From: Saccharum officinarum
Lineage: Eukaryota > Streptophyta > Magnoliopsida > Poales > Poaceae
Direction: 5' to 3'
NCBI GenBank assembly: GCA_020631735.1
Contig: CM036209.1
Location: forward strand, 2,157,478-2,221,477
DNA: 64,000 nucleotides
Shown here one piece after another: positions 10,525-20,838 of the stretch. The translations under genes were made by a program, and so were the position numbers. Under the pieces are notes generated by a model. That model searched no databases and was not told the origin of the DNA. It saw only the letters and a program-made list of their open reading frames with translations. Positions within the stretch are counted from its first letter, which is position 1. Each line of letters begins with the position of its first letter.

Positions 10525-12936
10525 ATGGTTCGCTACAAGAACGCTGGTGGTGCACCTAGTGACGGGGACGAGAGTCCTCCTAGGAGGACAGAGGTAGCTC
10601 GCGGCAAGCGAGTAAAGATTGCTGCCAAGAAGAGAAAGAGAACACTTACAGAGGCAGAAGTGGCTCAGGCAGTTGCAGATGCAGCAGAGGCAGCTGAGAG
10701 AGGTGGCAGGAGTATTGACATACGTATTGGCGAGAGTCGCTTTCACCTTGAAGGTCGACAGCTCGGTACAGAGGCCACAGAAGAGACAGTGGATGCACCT
10801 GTAGAGCAGCCTACAGAGGATCTAGAGGAGACTGAGGAGCAGACTGTACACTCTCCACAGCGTCGTCGCTCAGGACGTACGCGAGCTCAGGTGACTCCCA
10901 GGCCAGAGGGACAGCGTTGTGGAGGTCGTCCACCTCCTAGGGCTCTAGGTCACCCCCCAGTTGAGCACTTTGACCTCAGGGGAGCTACAGCTAGACAGGT
11001 CCAGGCCCTCAGGTTCATTGAGGTCACTCGGTGGTTCCCACCTCAGCGGGATCCCCGGGCTTCAGAGGGTTTCTACACTCCTCTGCACGAGGACTTCTAT
11101 AGGGCCTATGTCGACAGCGGGATTGCTTTCAGACCTCAGAGAGTCTATCGACTGGAGGCCTTAGTTGAGGTGGTTGGTGAGCAGCTTCATCCGCATCTGT
11201 CCTTTCTACCTGGATTATCAGATCTTCTTGGACGGACTGGAGCATACTGCGGAACCTGGGTCAGAGAATTCTACTCTTCACTTTGGATTGACCCAGCACA
11301 TCAGTTCATACACTTTGCATTCAGAGGCCGTGACCACAGACTCTACAGCACCAGGGTATGAGAGATTCTTAGACTCCCTGCTTTAGAGATAAAGATACAT
11401 CAGCTATGTTTCAGACAGACTGCACCTCCGAGACGCCCTCACGGCGGGACAGTGCCCCCTACAGATATGATCTGACCTTGTTTCTGTGAGCCTTTTGGCG
11501 AGGGGTCTCGACGTACACCTGCCAGCCTGACACCCATAGCCAGAGTCCTTGATGCTATTATGAGGAGGACTCTACTTCTGAGGCTTGGATACAGAGAGGG
11601 ATTGACTCGCATGCAGCTATGGGTAGTACATCACCTCATCTCACAGACCCCGTTTGACCTTTGGGATCTGATGCTATGTGAGATGGAGGACACCTTGGTA
11701 GAGGGATTCAAGGGTCACAGGTAGCTACCGTACGCTCATTGGATATGCTTCATCATCAGATCTGCCTGTGAGCTGCCTGTAGAGATTAGAGCAGAGATTT
11801 CTGATACCACTACAGCCTTTCCAGAGTATGACATCCGACAGTTGTGGGCATCAGTTACTAGAGAGCAGGCACCTGGCCCAGGATAGCGTCAAAGGCCAGA
11901 GGTACCGGAGACAGCTGCTGAGCAGGACGAGACCGTTGAGGGTCTTGCTGAGGCAGAGCTAGCAGATCTAGATGCTTAGCCAGCGGATCCAGCCGAGGAT
12001 GTTGCTACTGACAGCACAGATGAGGATTATCAGCCCATCCCCCGGTACCGCTCTCCTCGACCTCACGACCAAGAGGCCGGTGGCTCAGGCTCAGCCTCCC
12101 ACTCAGACCCAGCCATGGTGGCTATTCTTGAGAGGCTGACCCAGGCCCAGGAGAGACATGAGGTTCATATGCAGAGACAGGCTCAGGACACAGCTGCAGC
12201 ATTTGCTCAGATTTAGGCTCGTCAGGACGAGCTCCAAAGGCAGCAGCTAGAGTTCCAGAGACAGCAGTTCGAGATACAGAGGCAGCAGGCAGCCACTCAA
12301 CAGCAGTACCTAGAGCTCCTGCGCCACCTTGTCACGGTTGGAGTACCTCCACCACCGTCTGTCCTGACTCTAGCATTACAGTCCAGTGGACCTCAGAGTC
12401 AGGGATAGCTGAGTTTTCAGTACACCTCCCCCCAGCAGCAGGTGCCTCAGACATTTTAGTCTCCGAGTTTCACCCCTATCCAGACAGGGTTTACTCCACC
12501 AGCTCAGCTGGGACCTCACCTCCTCTCAGGCACTCCGTTCCCTGATTTCAGTGCCACCTACAGTGAGCTGACTGGACAGCCGACACCTTCGTACACCACT
12601 TTCGTGACTACTTCAGAGATGTCAGCTTCAGAGACTGCTGCACTTCCAGTGTCAGGGGCCGCCACTACAGAGACTCTACTATCTTCAGTAGCATCGACAG
12701 ATTCTCCTACTCTTGGTGTCTTTCAGGCTCAGGCGACAGTAACTGCTCCTATAGTTGCTACTACACCTTCAGTTGCTGCACCTGCTCTACCGACCCAGAC
12801 TGCTTCACTGCCATGTCTATCTACAGCGGGTCAGCCTGACAGTTTAGAGTCTAAGGAGGACACTTCACAGTTTGTAATCACTCCACGCTCCTCGGCACCC
12901 GACACGACAGCTTCAGTTCCCCCGTCAGATCCTTAG
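10525..12936 (+). pseudogene. Third long frame (ORF3) of the Sirevirus-like element
   Basis: One reading frame of about 804 codons, from ATG 10525 to TAG 12934-12936, with no frameshift but eight internal stops (TGA 11359 and 11473; TAG 11722, 11884, 11977, 12214, 12406 and 12457). The N-terminus has a basic, NLS-like stretch (KRVKIAAKKRKR). A central segment (REFYSSLWIDPAH ... LYSTRV) resembles the putative plant transposon protein domain recalled as PF20167. After an acidic region comes a Gln/Arg-rich coiled-coil-like stretch (about 12110-12320), then a Ser/Thr/Pro-rich C-terminus. I see no signal peptide or membrane helix, so an envelope role is not supported. Its position between pol and the 3' LTR matches the extra gene of Sireviruses. 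Function unknown. Confidence 0.7.
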
Positions 12937-13360
12937 TTTTTCTTTTTTGGCGTTTGATGCCAAAGGGGGAGAGAGAGCGTAGATTTAGGGGGAGTGTTGA
13001 TAGAGGGTTTCGTTCTTCCATGTGTGCTACTTTCATACATCATGTTTACTTTCTCGCCCTGCATTGTGTGACTTTGAGTTTGTGAGACTAAGTCTTAATT
13101 ATTATGTCAGTTAATGGTGTTTAGCTCATAAGGTTGTGCTTCCGTACCTTACTCCGATTTCATATGAGCTATGTTTTTTATGTGTACTAACTCTTCATGT
13201 TTTATCTTATGAGTACACTCAGTTGGCTTGGAACACATAAGCAATTACTAATCCCTTGTGCTTATAGCTTTATGCTTATGTGAACCAAGCATGATCGAAA
13301 ACCTCAACTTATATCTTCTGAATCTAAAGTGTTATCATCAATCACCAAAAAGGGGGAGAT
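12937..13360 (+). other. Pre-LTR region with clustered polypurine tracts
   Basis: Polypurine runs at about 12961 (aaagggggagagag) and 12985 (tttagggggagtg), and the LTR-adjacent tract aaaaagggggagat at 13347-13360. The last primes plus-strand DNA synthesis in LTR elements. Multiple tracts are a described Sirevirus feature. Confidence 0.75.
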
Positions 13361-14980
13361 TGAAAGCATCTAGGCCCCGGTGTTGGTTTCGGTAATTGAT
13401 GACAACACATTATTACCATGACTAACGTGTGTTTTGCAGAAACGTTGGTAAGTTAGGTCATGGAGTTGATAACTGCTTTGGGCACTATGGTATTCATGTC
13501 CCTTGATGGAAATCATTTCGGTTTTCAAAGGATCAACGACAAGATTAAGGACGGTTAGTTCTGGATGTCAAGGTGTTGAGTTACATCTGGAATAGTCATT
13601 AGGATCTTTGTTTCTTCCTTTGACCGTACTATAAAGGGGGCATGAGCGAGTAGCTTGACCTAGGTGAGTCTTTTGTTTAGGTGTGGTGCACACTTGTCAA
13701 ACTTAGCACTAGGTAGCTCTAGAATAGCTCAAAGTTCAGTTAGAAGCAACTTGGTTCAAGTTGCGTCGCGTTTAGAAGTCATTTGAGCAGTTTACCCTTG
13801 ACCGGACGTGGTCCTGGTCATGACCGGACGCGTCCGGTCAGTACTAACAAGTCACTGCATAGTTAACTGATCGACCGGACGCGGTCCTTGAGAGGACCGA
13901 ACACGGTGGTCAGTCTGACACGTGTTTCAGAGGGTAAATGCATAATCGGACGCGACTGTGAAGTGACTGAACACGTCCGGTCACGTTCCAGTAAGGTCCT
14001 AAGCTGACCTGACGCGTCCGGTCATCTATGATCGGACGCGGTCGAGCGTCAGGTCAAAGTTCAGTTAGGTTCTTGCATGATCGGACACGTCCGGTCATCC
14101 CTGATCGGCGCGTCCAGTCATCTCTGACCGGCGCGTCCGGTCACTCAGCGCTAACTTTCGGTTTTCGACCGTTACACTTGACCGACGCGTCCGGTCATGT
14201 CGACCAGCGCGTTCGGTCAGTGCGAGTTTTACTTATTCGGCAGGTAACGGTTGGATTTGTCTGAGGGGTGTATAAATACATCCCCTCCACCTCTTTTAGA
14301 GGTCTCTTGCTCATTTGTTCAGCTGAGAAACACCTTTGGAGTGCAAGGGAGTGCAAGATCCCTAGTGAGGATAGTTATTTGAGAATCAAAGTTTGAGATT
14401 CCTCTCTAGTGACAAGAGTGTAGCAATTGTGCATCCATCTTCTCATTAGGCTTATTGTGGTCAAGTGAGAGTTCTAGCTTGTTACTCTTGGTGATTGCCA
14501 TCACCTAGACGGTTTGGTGGTGATTGGGAGTTTGGTGATCATCCGACGAGCTTGTGGGTGACCCAACTCATGTTGTGAGCGGTTTTGGGTGATTCGCCGT
14601 GACGGAGTGTCGAAGAATCAACCCGTAGAGAGCACTTGATCCTTGCACGGATCAAGGGGGAGCTACACCCTTGCGCGGGTGCTCCAACGAGGACTAGTGG
14701 GGAGTGGTGACTCTTCGATACCTCGGCAAAACATCGCTGTGTTCCTAACCCTTACTTTTAAGCATTTACATTCGTGCATTACTTTCATTGCTTGTTTACT
14801 TTCCTAGAATTGCCATGCTAGTTTAGGATTAGAACTTAGGGTGCAAAACTTTTACCGGTAGAATCACAAGGAACACTAGTAGGCACTAGGGGTGAAGTTT
14901 GGCTAGTAGGATTTAATTCTTGCAATTATTATTTAGAAAAGCCCAATTCACCCCCCCTCTTGGGCATCTTGATCCTTTCA
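13361..14980 (+). repeat. 3' LTR of the Sirevirus-like element
   Basis: TGAAAGCATC ... gatcctttCA, 1,620 bp, collinear with 1514-3134 and with its own palindrome array (about 13800-14220) and TATA box (about 14271). It is followed by the target duplication ggttg. Confidence 0.92.
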
Positions 14981-14985
14981 GGTTG

Positions 14986-17225
14986 GATTCCGCGGCCATG
15001 GCTGCCTCATGGCCACGCGAGGGGACTGGATCTGGTGCTGCTGGTGACCGCGACCGCCAGGTCACTGTCGGCGCGGGCTCCCCGCAGCCCCACGGGAAGG
15101 CTAGTTCCGACGAGGCCCCAGGCGTAGCTGCCATGGCCACCGCCGCTGCGGTCACCTCTTCCACCGGCGCTCCAGCTGCGGGCGCCCAATGGTCGTGCTT
15201 GGGGAGCAGCTCTGGCTCCACTGCGGCAGCACCGCCGAGCGCCCCCGGCTCGTCTGAGTCGCAGCTAGTGGAGGACGAAACACTTGTTCTCGTCGAAGAC
15301 GTCTTGGATGACGAGGCTCCTCTGGCATCGGGGCTCAACATCTTCCTCGTCCACCCCTCTGCGCCCAGCCTGTCGTCATCTCTGTCCCCCCTCACCACCC
15401 CCTTCTACCCTGGGGTTGGCTCGATGGGGCGTTCCAATGCCCGTCTTTGGGTGGATGAGGACTCCGACACCGAGAGGTCACCGGTCAACTCCCCAACCTC
15501 CTACCTCGATGCAATCTGCCAGGGGTCGCAGCTCTGGATGTCATCCTTGCTAGAGCGTGTCGAGCCACGCCGCATTGTTGGAGGCTCTCGTGGCAGCATT
15601 GCTGCTAGGCGAGGCAAGCGCCCCATAGCTAAGGGAGCCTGGCCAGCCACCATCGCCGAAGGCGCGCGCAACAATGCAGCTGGTGCTAGCGTTGTGCACG
15701 GGCGGCGCAACCGCAGGTCTCGCCGGCCACGGCTGCGCCCTCACTTGGTGCACGGACTACCTGCTCGGCCCGTGGAGGGCCACATCCTGGCCCGGCAATG
15801 CCTCGGGCGTCGTGAACGGGGCTCCGCTCGCCAGCGCATCTCCGCTCCAGACGCCGACGGCTGGCGTGAGGTCTTGTCGCAAGGGTCGGTTAGTGGTGCT
15901 GGTGGGGCACGCCTCGCTCGTCCTGCATCGGCTAGTCAGCGGCCCCCTACCTGCTATCCGACGGATCTACATGGGAAGTGCTTTAACTGTCTCTCCACCG
16001 CGCACAGGGTGGCAACATGTAAGCTGCCTCCAGGCTGCTTCTACTGCAAGGGGTTCCGACACCTCGCGCGGGACTGTAAGCAGCGATGGAAGGTGCCTCC
16101 TTCCATTTCCAGCATAGTTGGAGCTGTGCCGGGTGCGATTGCAGTTGTGCCTGGTGCAGCTACGTGCGGCGGCGGTGGGCGCCGACGGCGGAGACGTCAC
16201 AAACGTCGGCGCCGACCAAATGGGGACGACACTGTGGCGGCAACAAGCGTCGCCACCGACAACCTCAGGCGGCCAGCTGGAGCCGCCCAAGCGACACCGG
16301 ACTACACCACATGTGCGCCTACCGATCACGCCAGCAAGCCAGCTCCTTCTACTGCCGCACTTTGCTTCCTCGAGCCCGACCCGCTTGCGTTTGCGATGTG
16401 CCTGAGCACGGGACCTCCCGCATTGGTCGTCTCTTTCAACCCGATGCTATAGGAGCTCGCCGCTGCGCTCATCGTAAGGCGTTCTCTGGAGGCTGCCTCT
16501 CTGGGGATTGCAGAGCTGTCTCCGTCGCCAGCTGCTCCCTCGCCTCAGCCACCGGTGCAGGAGCTGCCACAACTCACGCCTCCTCGGGCGGGACAGCTCG
16601 ACGTTGAGGACAACGACATGACGCCCATGCCACGTGAGGCCGCTCGGCGTCTCGCACGGTTCACCGAGGAGGTGCTGATCAGGTGAGTGTCGCCGTTAAT
16701 CGCTAGCCCGCCAAGACAGATGGTGGCAACCAGAAGGAACCCCCTGCCAAAACGGAGCAGACGGATCGCCGTTCAGCCACTAGCGCACATTCCGACCGCC
16801 AAGCGGGGCGAGGTGCTCCTCATGCAGAGGATGGGCTTCGCACCACCGGCAGCTCTAGTTTCATCCGCGTCGAAGCGAGCATACGACGACTTGTTTGCAG
16901 GGAAATTGACGTCAAGCGTAGTGGAGGCTCTAGATGCGCTGTTCCCGGCGACCAATGCTATGACTAGTAGAAGACTCTTCTTGGATGACGAAGCAGGGTC
17001 GCACGGCGAGCAGCTGAGCCGTCCAGCTCTGTAGGTTCTGAGTTGCTACTAGTTCAGTCGTATACTCTTGTATAATATCGAAGTTTGTATTAGTCGGCTA
17101 GGAAGGTCCGGTCGCAACTGTAAGACCTCCTAGGGTGCTCTTTACAAGAGTGTCGTGTGTATGTTTAAACTCTCCTTCTTAATTACAATGATACACAAAT
17201 CTTTTGCGTATTCAAGAAAAAAAAA
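14986..17225 (+). mobile_element. LINE-like retroposon, 3' part with poly(A)
   Basis: Continues the retroposon begun at 1066. It has an ORF1-type frame and a 3' UTR ending in the plant LINE signature (aatgatacacaaatcttttgcg, then ttcaagaaaaaaaa), followed by the right target duplication gacgtgcttggtct (17226-17239). Total length without the copia insertion is about 2.7 kb. No reverse transcriptase/endonuclease ORF2 is present, so it is a non-autonomous or internally deleted LINE. A second, 5'-truncated copy lies at 35391-37324. Confidence 0.85.
14998..17034 (+). pseudogene. LINE ORF1-type zinc-knuckle protein, broken
   Basis: Starts at ATG 14998 in a good context (gcggccatgg). One frame of 679 codons, interrupted only by TAG 16450 and TGA 16684. 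Two CCHC knuckles stand side by side near 15975-16080: CFNCLSTAHRVATC and CFYCKGFRHLARDC, both with CX2CX4HX4C spacing. They are followed by an Arg-rich stretch (RRRRRRHKRRRR). The C-terminus has the segment IPTAKRGEVLLMQRMGF followed by SSASKRAYDDLF, which I associate with grass LINE ORF1 proteins. Such proteins bind element RNA during retrotransposition. Both stops are also present in copy B, so they predate the duplication. The TGA lies in AGGTGAGT, a good splice donor context, but the frame simply resumes after it. Confidence 0.75.
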
Positions 17226-17239
17226 GACGTGCTTGGTCT

Positions 17240-17359
17240 GGACGACGAGGCTGAGTGGCTGCAGCACCAGCTCGGCCTGCAGCCCGTCGAGCACGCACCC
17301 AGCCTACATGAGCGCCCCCGTGATGACCGCGCCCTCTGCCTTAGCCCCCTTGATGCTAT
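17240..17359 (-). pseudogene. ARF-GEF (BIG5/MIN7-like) exon 2, proximal part, copy A
   Basis: Minus-strand acceptor TTGCAG precedes the exon at 17359. The phase fits exon 1 exactly: its last base G plus AT gives Asp. The peptide reads SIKGAKAEGAVITGAL, then a stop (ATG TAG), then LDGLQAELVLQPLSL, then QTKHV, and continues at 1019-1065 beyond the LINE. Exons 1 and 2 total 282 nt (94 codons), an intact phase apart from the stop. This matches the conserved N-terminal region of BIG5-type ARF exchange factors. The in-frame TAG and the LINE make it non-functional. Confidence 0.75.
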
Positions 17360-17468
17360 CTGCAACTACACGAGCCCCATGCAGAGACCACCACAGCTCC
17401 CCATCATCAGCCACCACGAGATCCCAATGCGCGGGAGGAGAGGGAGGAAAGGGGCCGCATGCATGCAC

Positions 17469-17583
17469 CGAGGTATGACTGGATGGAAAGCTGTAGCGCG
17501 GCGAACTTGCCACGGTAGGCGGCACACTCCTTGAGCATGGCCTCGAAGGCCCGTGTAACGAACCTGCCCGTGGCACCCGCCAT
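17469..17583 (-). pseudogene. ARF-GEF (BIG5/MIN7-like) exon 1, copy A
   Basis: Minus-strand ATG at 17583-17581 opens a peptide with FVTRAFEAMLKECA and FAALQLSIQSYL, the characteristic start of plant BIG5/MIN7 ARF-GEFs (recalled family knowledge, not searched). The exon ends at 17469 with a GT donor at 17468-17467; the roughly 110-nt intron to 17360 ends in TTGCAG. This exon alone is undamaged. The family activates ARF GTPases at the trans-Golgi/early endosome and is linked to immunity in Arabidopsis. What remains here is only the first two exons. Confidence 0.75.
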
Positions 17584-18233
17584 GGCCGTGGATCTCAGCT
17601 CCAGCCGCGGAGATGGGAGGAGGGGCAGAGTGGTTAGATCCGAGGAGGGGGAGTGGGCATGGGATGGAGAGGGCGCGAGATCTAAAGGAGGAGGAGACCG
17701 AGAGCCCCGCTGAAGGGAGCAGGGCTACGGATCGCACGAGGAAAGGGAGCAGGTGCCGCGCGGCGTTGTTTCCTTCTGCGGAGAAGAGGGTTCACCTGGC
17801 AGCGTGACTTCCCATGAGATCGCACATCGAACGGTAGAGCGATGACCCAAACAATTGTCACGCCATCTACTTGTCTTAGTTTTGTTCTTTTTAGTTGTAT
17901 AGGACGTTGATTGATTCCCCATTAGAATATTTACGGAAAAAAAGAAGTAGATTTGTGGACACACCGTCCACAGCCGTCTAGATTCTAGAGTCAGCAACAG
18001 ACTTGTCAGGTACGTAGCCATGCATTATTATAATCTGTAAATTAAACCAGTATATTCAGGGACCAGCAGCAATATGATAAACGAGATCAATACTCAGTCT
18101 GAGGATTTATGAAGCCCTTTCCGGCCGTGCGATTATATTCCTGGCCTGCTCTTAATTAGTTAGAAGCACAGAGTAGCCAATCGAGATGGTCACCGACAGC
18201 AATTGGATTGGATCGATCGCGACACACAACTAG
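17584..18233 (-). promoter_or_regulatory. Presumed 5' leader and promoter side of the ARF-GEF pseudogene
   Basis: GC-rich, purine/pyrimidine-biased leader upstream of the minus-strand ATG (to about 17820), then AT-rich DNA. Conserved in copy B (37682-38326). I see no certain TATA box. Open frames on both strands here look like composition effects. Confidence 0.35.
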
Positions 18234-18463
18234 GGGCCGGTTTAGTTCCCAAAAATTTTCCTAAAAAACTACAGTAACGAATCTTTGACACATGCATATA
18301 GCATTAAATATAGATAAAAATAAAACTAATTACACAGCTTAGCTGTAAATCACGAGACGAATCTTTTAAGCCTAGTTAGTCCATGATTGGAAACTAATTA
18401 CCAAATAACAACGAAAATGCTACAGTGGTTTTTTGCAAATTTTTTTGGGAACTAAACAGGCCC
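18234..18463. mobile_element. MITE with GGGCC(T/G)GTTTAGTTCC termini, copy A
   Basis: About 230 bp with terminal inverted repeats gggccggtttagttccc and gggaactaaacaggccc. The interior is of the kind widespread in grasses (tagtccatgattgg, aatgctacagtg). Related to the element at 19515. No certain target duplication; the PIF/Harbinger (Tourist-like) class is suggested only by its relative's 3-bp duplication. Shared with copy B (38327-38556), so older than the duplication. Confidence 0.75.
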
Positions 18464-19514
18464 AGAGTGGAGAGGCAGCAGGAATTTTTAAAAATGCATC
18501 TCTATCTCAACCGTTTTTTTATTCATATTCGAATCCATATTCTATTCGATGACATATTCGTATCCCGCAAAAAATCGATATTCAACTAAGAGCATCTCCA
18601 AGCGTTCCCAATAATTTTTTTTCAAAACCATAGAGTTTGCGACTCGCTAAAAATTGTTGAGAGCAATAAATAAGACCATCTCTAACAATTTTTAATAATA
18701 TATTCACTTCTAAAATGTAGAAAACAATTTTACATCAGGATTCCTATACTATTTCTAAATTATTCTAAGTATTTTTATATATTATTTCTCTCTGGTACAT
18801 TTGTATCAGCAATCCTTTCTCACTCTTTATTCTTTCCCATGCTCTTTCACCTTTAGATTGGCCTATGGATACGCACGTCTCACACACGCGAGTATATCCG
18901 TGCTACCTCTATTTTTCCAAACGCGGGAAAATTGGAAGGTGGGACCGGGAACTATTGGAGATGAATTTTTCTATTTTTGCTAAAAATCCTAGATTGAGAG
19001 GCTTTATTAGAAACTCTCGGAGTATATCTGAAATCTATCTGTATGCGTACCAGCATCAGCACAGTAGCATTGTTCCTCAAAGAGAGCACACGTAGACACC
19101 AGTAATGCATAGACAGCTCGAGTTACTATTACTAACAATCTATATTAATGGAATTAATGCCCAGAGAAATAGTTTTTCACAAGCTAAGACATGTTTAATG
19201 ATTAGCTTCGGCGACAGGGGCCCTCCCGAAGAACCAGCAATCTATATTAAGTTTTGAACTTCCATGCAACAGATGTTATATACATGGGCCCAAAAAATGA
19301 AGAACCTATCACAGAAGTGCCAAACCAAATAGATTTTCATCACGGGGCTCCAGAGTCCAGAGAGCAAAGAGCATCTTTGTAGTTTTCACTTTTCCTAACT
19401 TCTAATTCTAAACCATGCAATATACTAAGCGTTTTTTACATGGTAGGAAGCAGGGGTGAACTAGCATGAATTTTGAGTGGCGGCCTATCACTGATGGACC
19501 TCTATTAAGGTATA
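18464..19514. other. AT-rich intergenic DNA
   Basis: No gene-like frame. Contains an agagcatctccaagcg-type motif near 18592 that recurs around grass transposons. Conserved in copy B (38557-39606). Confidence 0.4.
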
Positions 19515-19761
19515 GGCTGTGTTTAGTTCCTCCAAAAAGCACTATGCAAAAAAAAAAAGATTCCCCGTCACATCAAACTTGCAATACATGCATGGAGTAC
19601 TAAATATAGATGAAATTAAAAACTAATTATACAGCTTGGTTGTACTTTGCGAGACGAACGTTTTGAATCTAATTAGTCAATGGTTGGATACTATTTGCCA
19701 AATAAAGCCAAAACGTGCTACAGTACATTTTTCACCCTTTTTCACGGAACTAAACACATCC
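19515..19761. mobile_element. MITE present only in copy A, TSD ata
   Basis: Termini ggctgtgtttagttcc and ggaactaaacacatcc; flanked by ata (19512-19514, 19762-19764). Copy B has the empty site ggtatattttc near 39600 with a single ata. The 3-bp duplication fits the PIF/Harbinger (Tourist-like) class. Inserted in A after the duplication, or precisely lost from B. Confidence 0.85.
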
Positions 19762-20174
19762 ATATTTTCTTTGGAAACCCAGAATTCGAGGGGGGGCACG
19801 TGCCCCCGCTCCTTGTGTATTGGATCCGCCCCTTCTATGAGTAGACAGATGTCATTCAAGGAACTTTTGTGCTCTTATGCCTCCTCTCTTCTAGTTGTGA
19901 TGCCTCGTTCAGCACGATAATGCAACTGCCTGCATGTACAATGTTGTCAGCCAATCAGGGCAGCATCAGGTTGGTCACACATCCACATCGACAAACTGTG
20001 AAACAAACACAGGGAAAGAAGAATCAGCTACATTGGAGTGTTCCTTTTGTTTTAGACAGATGGAATAAACAAAAACTATCCTGGGCTCTACAGCTACATT
20101 TGAGTGATATATTTGGGGCCTATTAAGGGCTTTTCATGAACAAGAAACATAGACTGTAACAATTGATTGCTGCC
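19762..20174. other. Intergenic DNA between MITE and terminal exon
   Basis: No frame that I can support; conserved in copy B. It would be the 3' UTR side of the minus-strand exons at 20175-20411. Confidence 0.3.
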
Positions 20175-20411
20175 CTAAAATCTGTCTTCGAAGGCAGAGT
20201 CACCACGTTTCCTTGCATCCAACATATCCCTCATCCGCTGTGTCCATTCTTGAAAAGATAGCTGCAGAATGGAGAATGATGCCGATTTCATAGATCCTAC
20301 GAGACAGAAATATTGGAACCAGAATGCACTCATTTATTTTACCTCATTGCTCCCTTCGTCATCTCTGTAATGTGTTGTAAACAGGATCTGATGGATGGCA
20401 GTTAGGTCCAT
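20175..20411 (-). pseudogene. Last two exons of an unrecognised gene, copy A
   Basis: Minus strand: an exon containing MDLTAIHQILFTTHYRDDE (20411-20343) ends in a GT donor. An 81-nt intron with a TTCTGCAG acceptor follows, then a 29-codon exon (20261-20175) containing LSFQEWTQRMRDMLDARKRG and ending AFEDRF-stop. Copy B keeps both exons and splice signals with very few changes, which argues for real former coding sequence. I do not recognise the protein. Upstream exons are missing: the sequence beyond about 20420 does not continue the frame. It would be the 3' end of the gene neighbouring the ARF-GEF, both on the minus strand. Confidence 0.5.
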
Positions 20412-20838
20412 TATCACTTTTCGAGAAGTTAAATATTTTTAACTAGAGATATCACTCAAATGGAGTCACTTAAGAAAGTTTGATCAGCATGAATCCCATA
20501 GTGACTCTTTTTATGAGACGAAGGGGGTAGGCAATAGACATTCCTTTTGGAAGTTTGAGATGCCAGGATGGCTGGCCACGATGGCAAGGTATTTCGTCCA
20601 TATTCGACGGCTCGCCGTGTACGAAGACACAGTTGCGATACGTATGATGTAGCTCTGATGCTAATAAGACTCGCTAATGAAGAGTGTGGAAAATAATTAG
20701 AATGGCTTAAACCTTTAGACCATCGGCAATTATATTTATTATATAGTCGGCATAATTGATACATATGTCCTAGGAGGACTTTTGATACATGACCGAGTAG
20801 GAATCTAAAGTCTATTATATTTATTTCTAATCGTAATA

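Larger units (their letters stand above)
1514..14980 (+). mobile_element. Sirevirus-like Ty1/copia retrotransposon, complete but decayed
   Basis: A 13,467-bp element with two LTRs of about 1.62 kb, a primer-binding site one base after the 5' LTR, gag, pol in copia order, a third long frame, and a polypurine tract abutting the 3' LTR. It is flanked by a perfect 5-bp target duplication ggttg (1509-1513, 14981-14985). The 3' LTR ends in the canonical CA; the 5' LTR ends in TA. Hand comparison of the first 245 bp of the LTRs shows eight differences, so the insertion is not very recent. The Sirevirus (SIRE/Maximus) assignment rests on gag and pol resemblance, CpG-rich palindromes in the LTR, clustered polypurine tracts and an extra frame after pol. 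All three coding regions carry stops. It is inserted in the same orientation inside a LINE. Confidence 0.92.

Noticed and set aside
10525..12936. ORF3 as a classical envelope gene
   Set aside because: No signal peptide, cleavage site or membrane helix seen; only its position resembles the env-like gene of some Sireviruses.
16672..16700. AGGTGAGT at the LINE ORF1 stop as a functional splice donor
   Set aside because: The reading frame resumes directly after the stop in the same phase, so a nonsense mutation is simpler.
18234..18463. Target duplication for this MITE
   Set aside because: Flanks (ctag / agag) do not give a convincing duplication in either copy, so the superfamily is left open.
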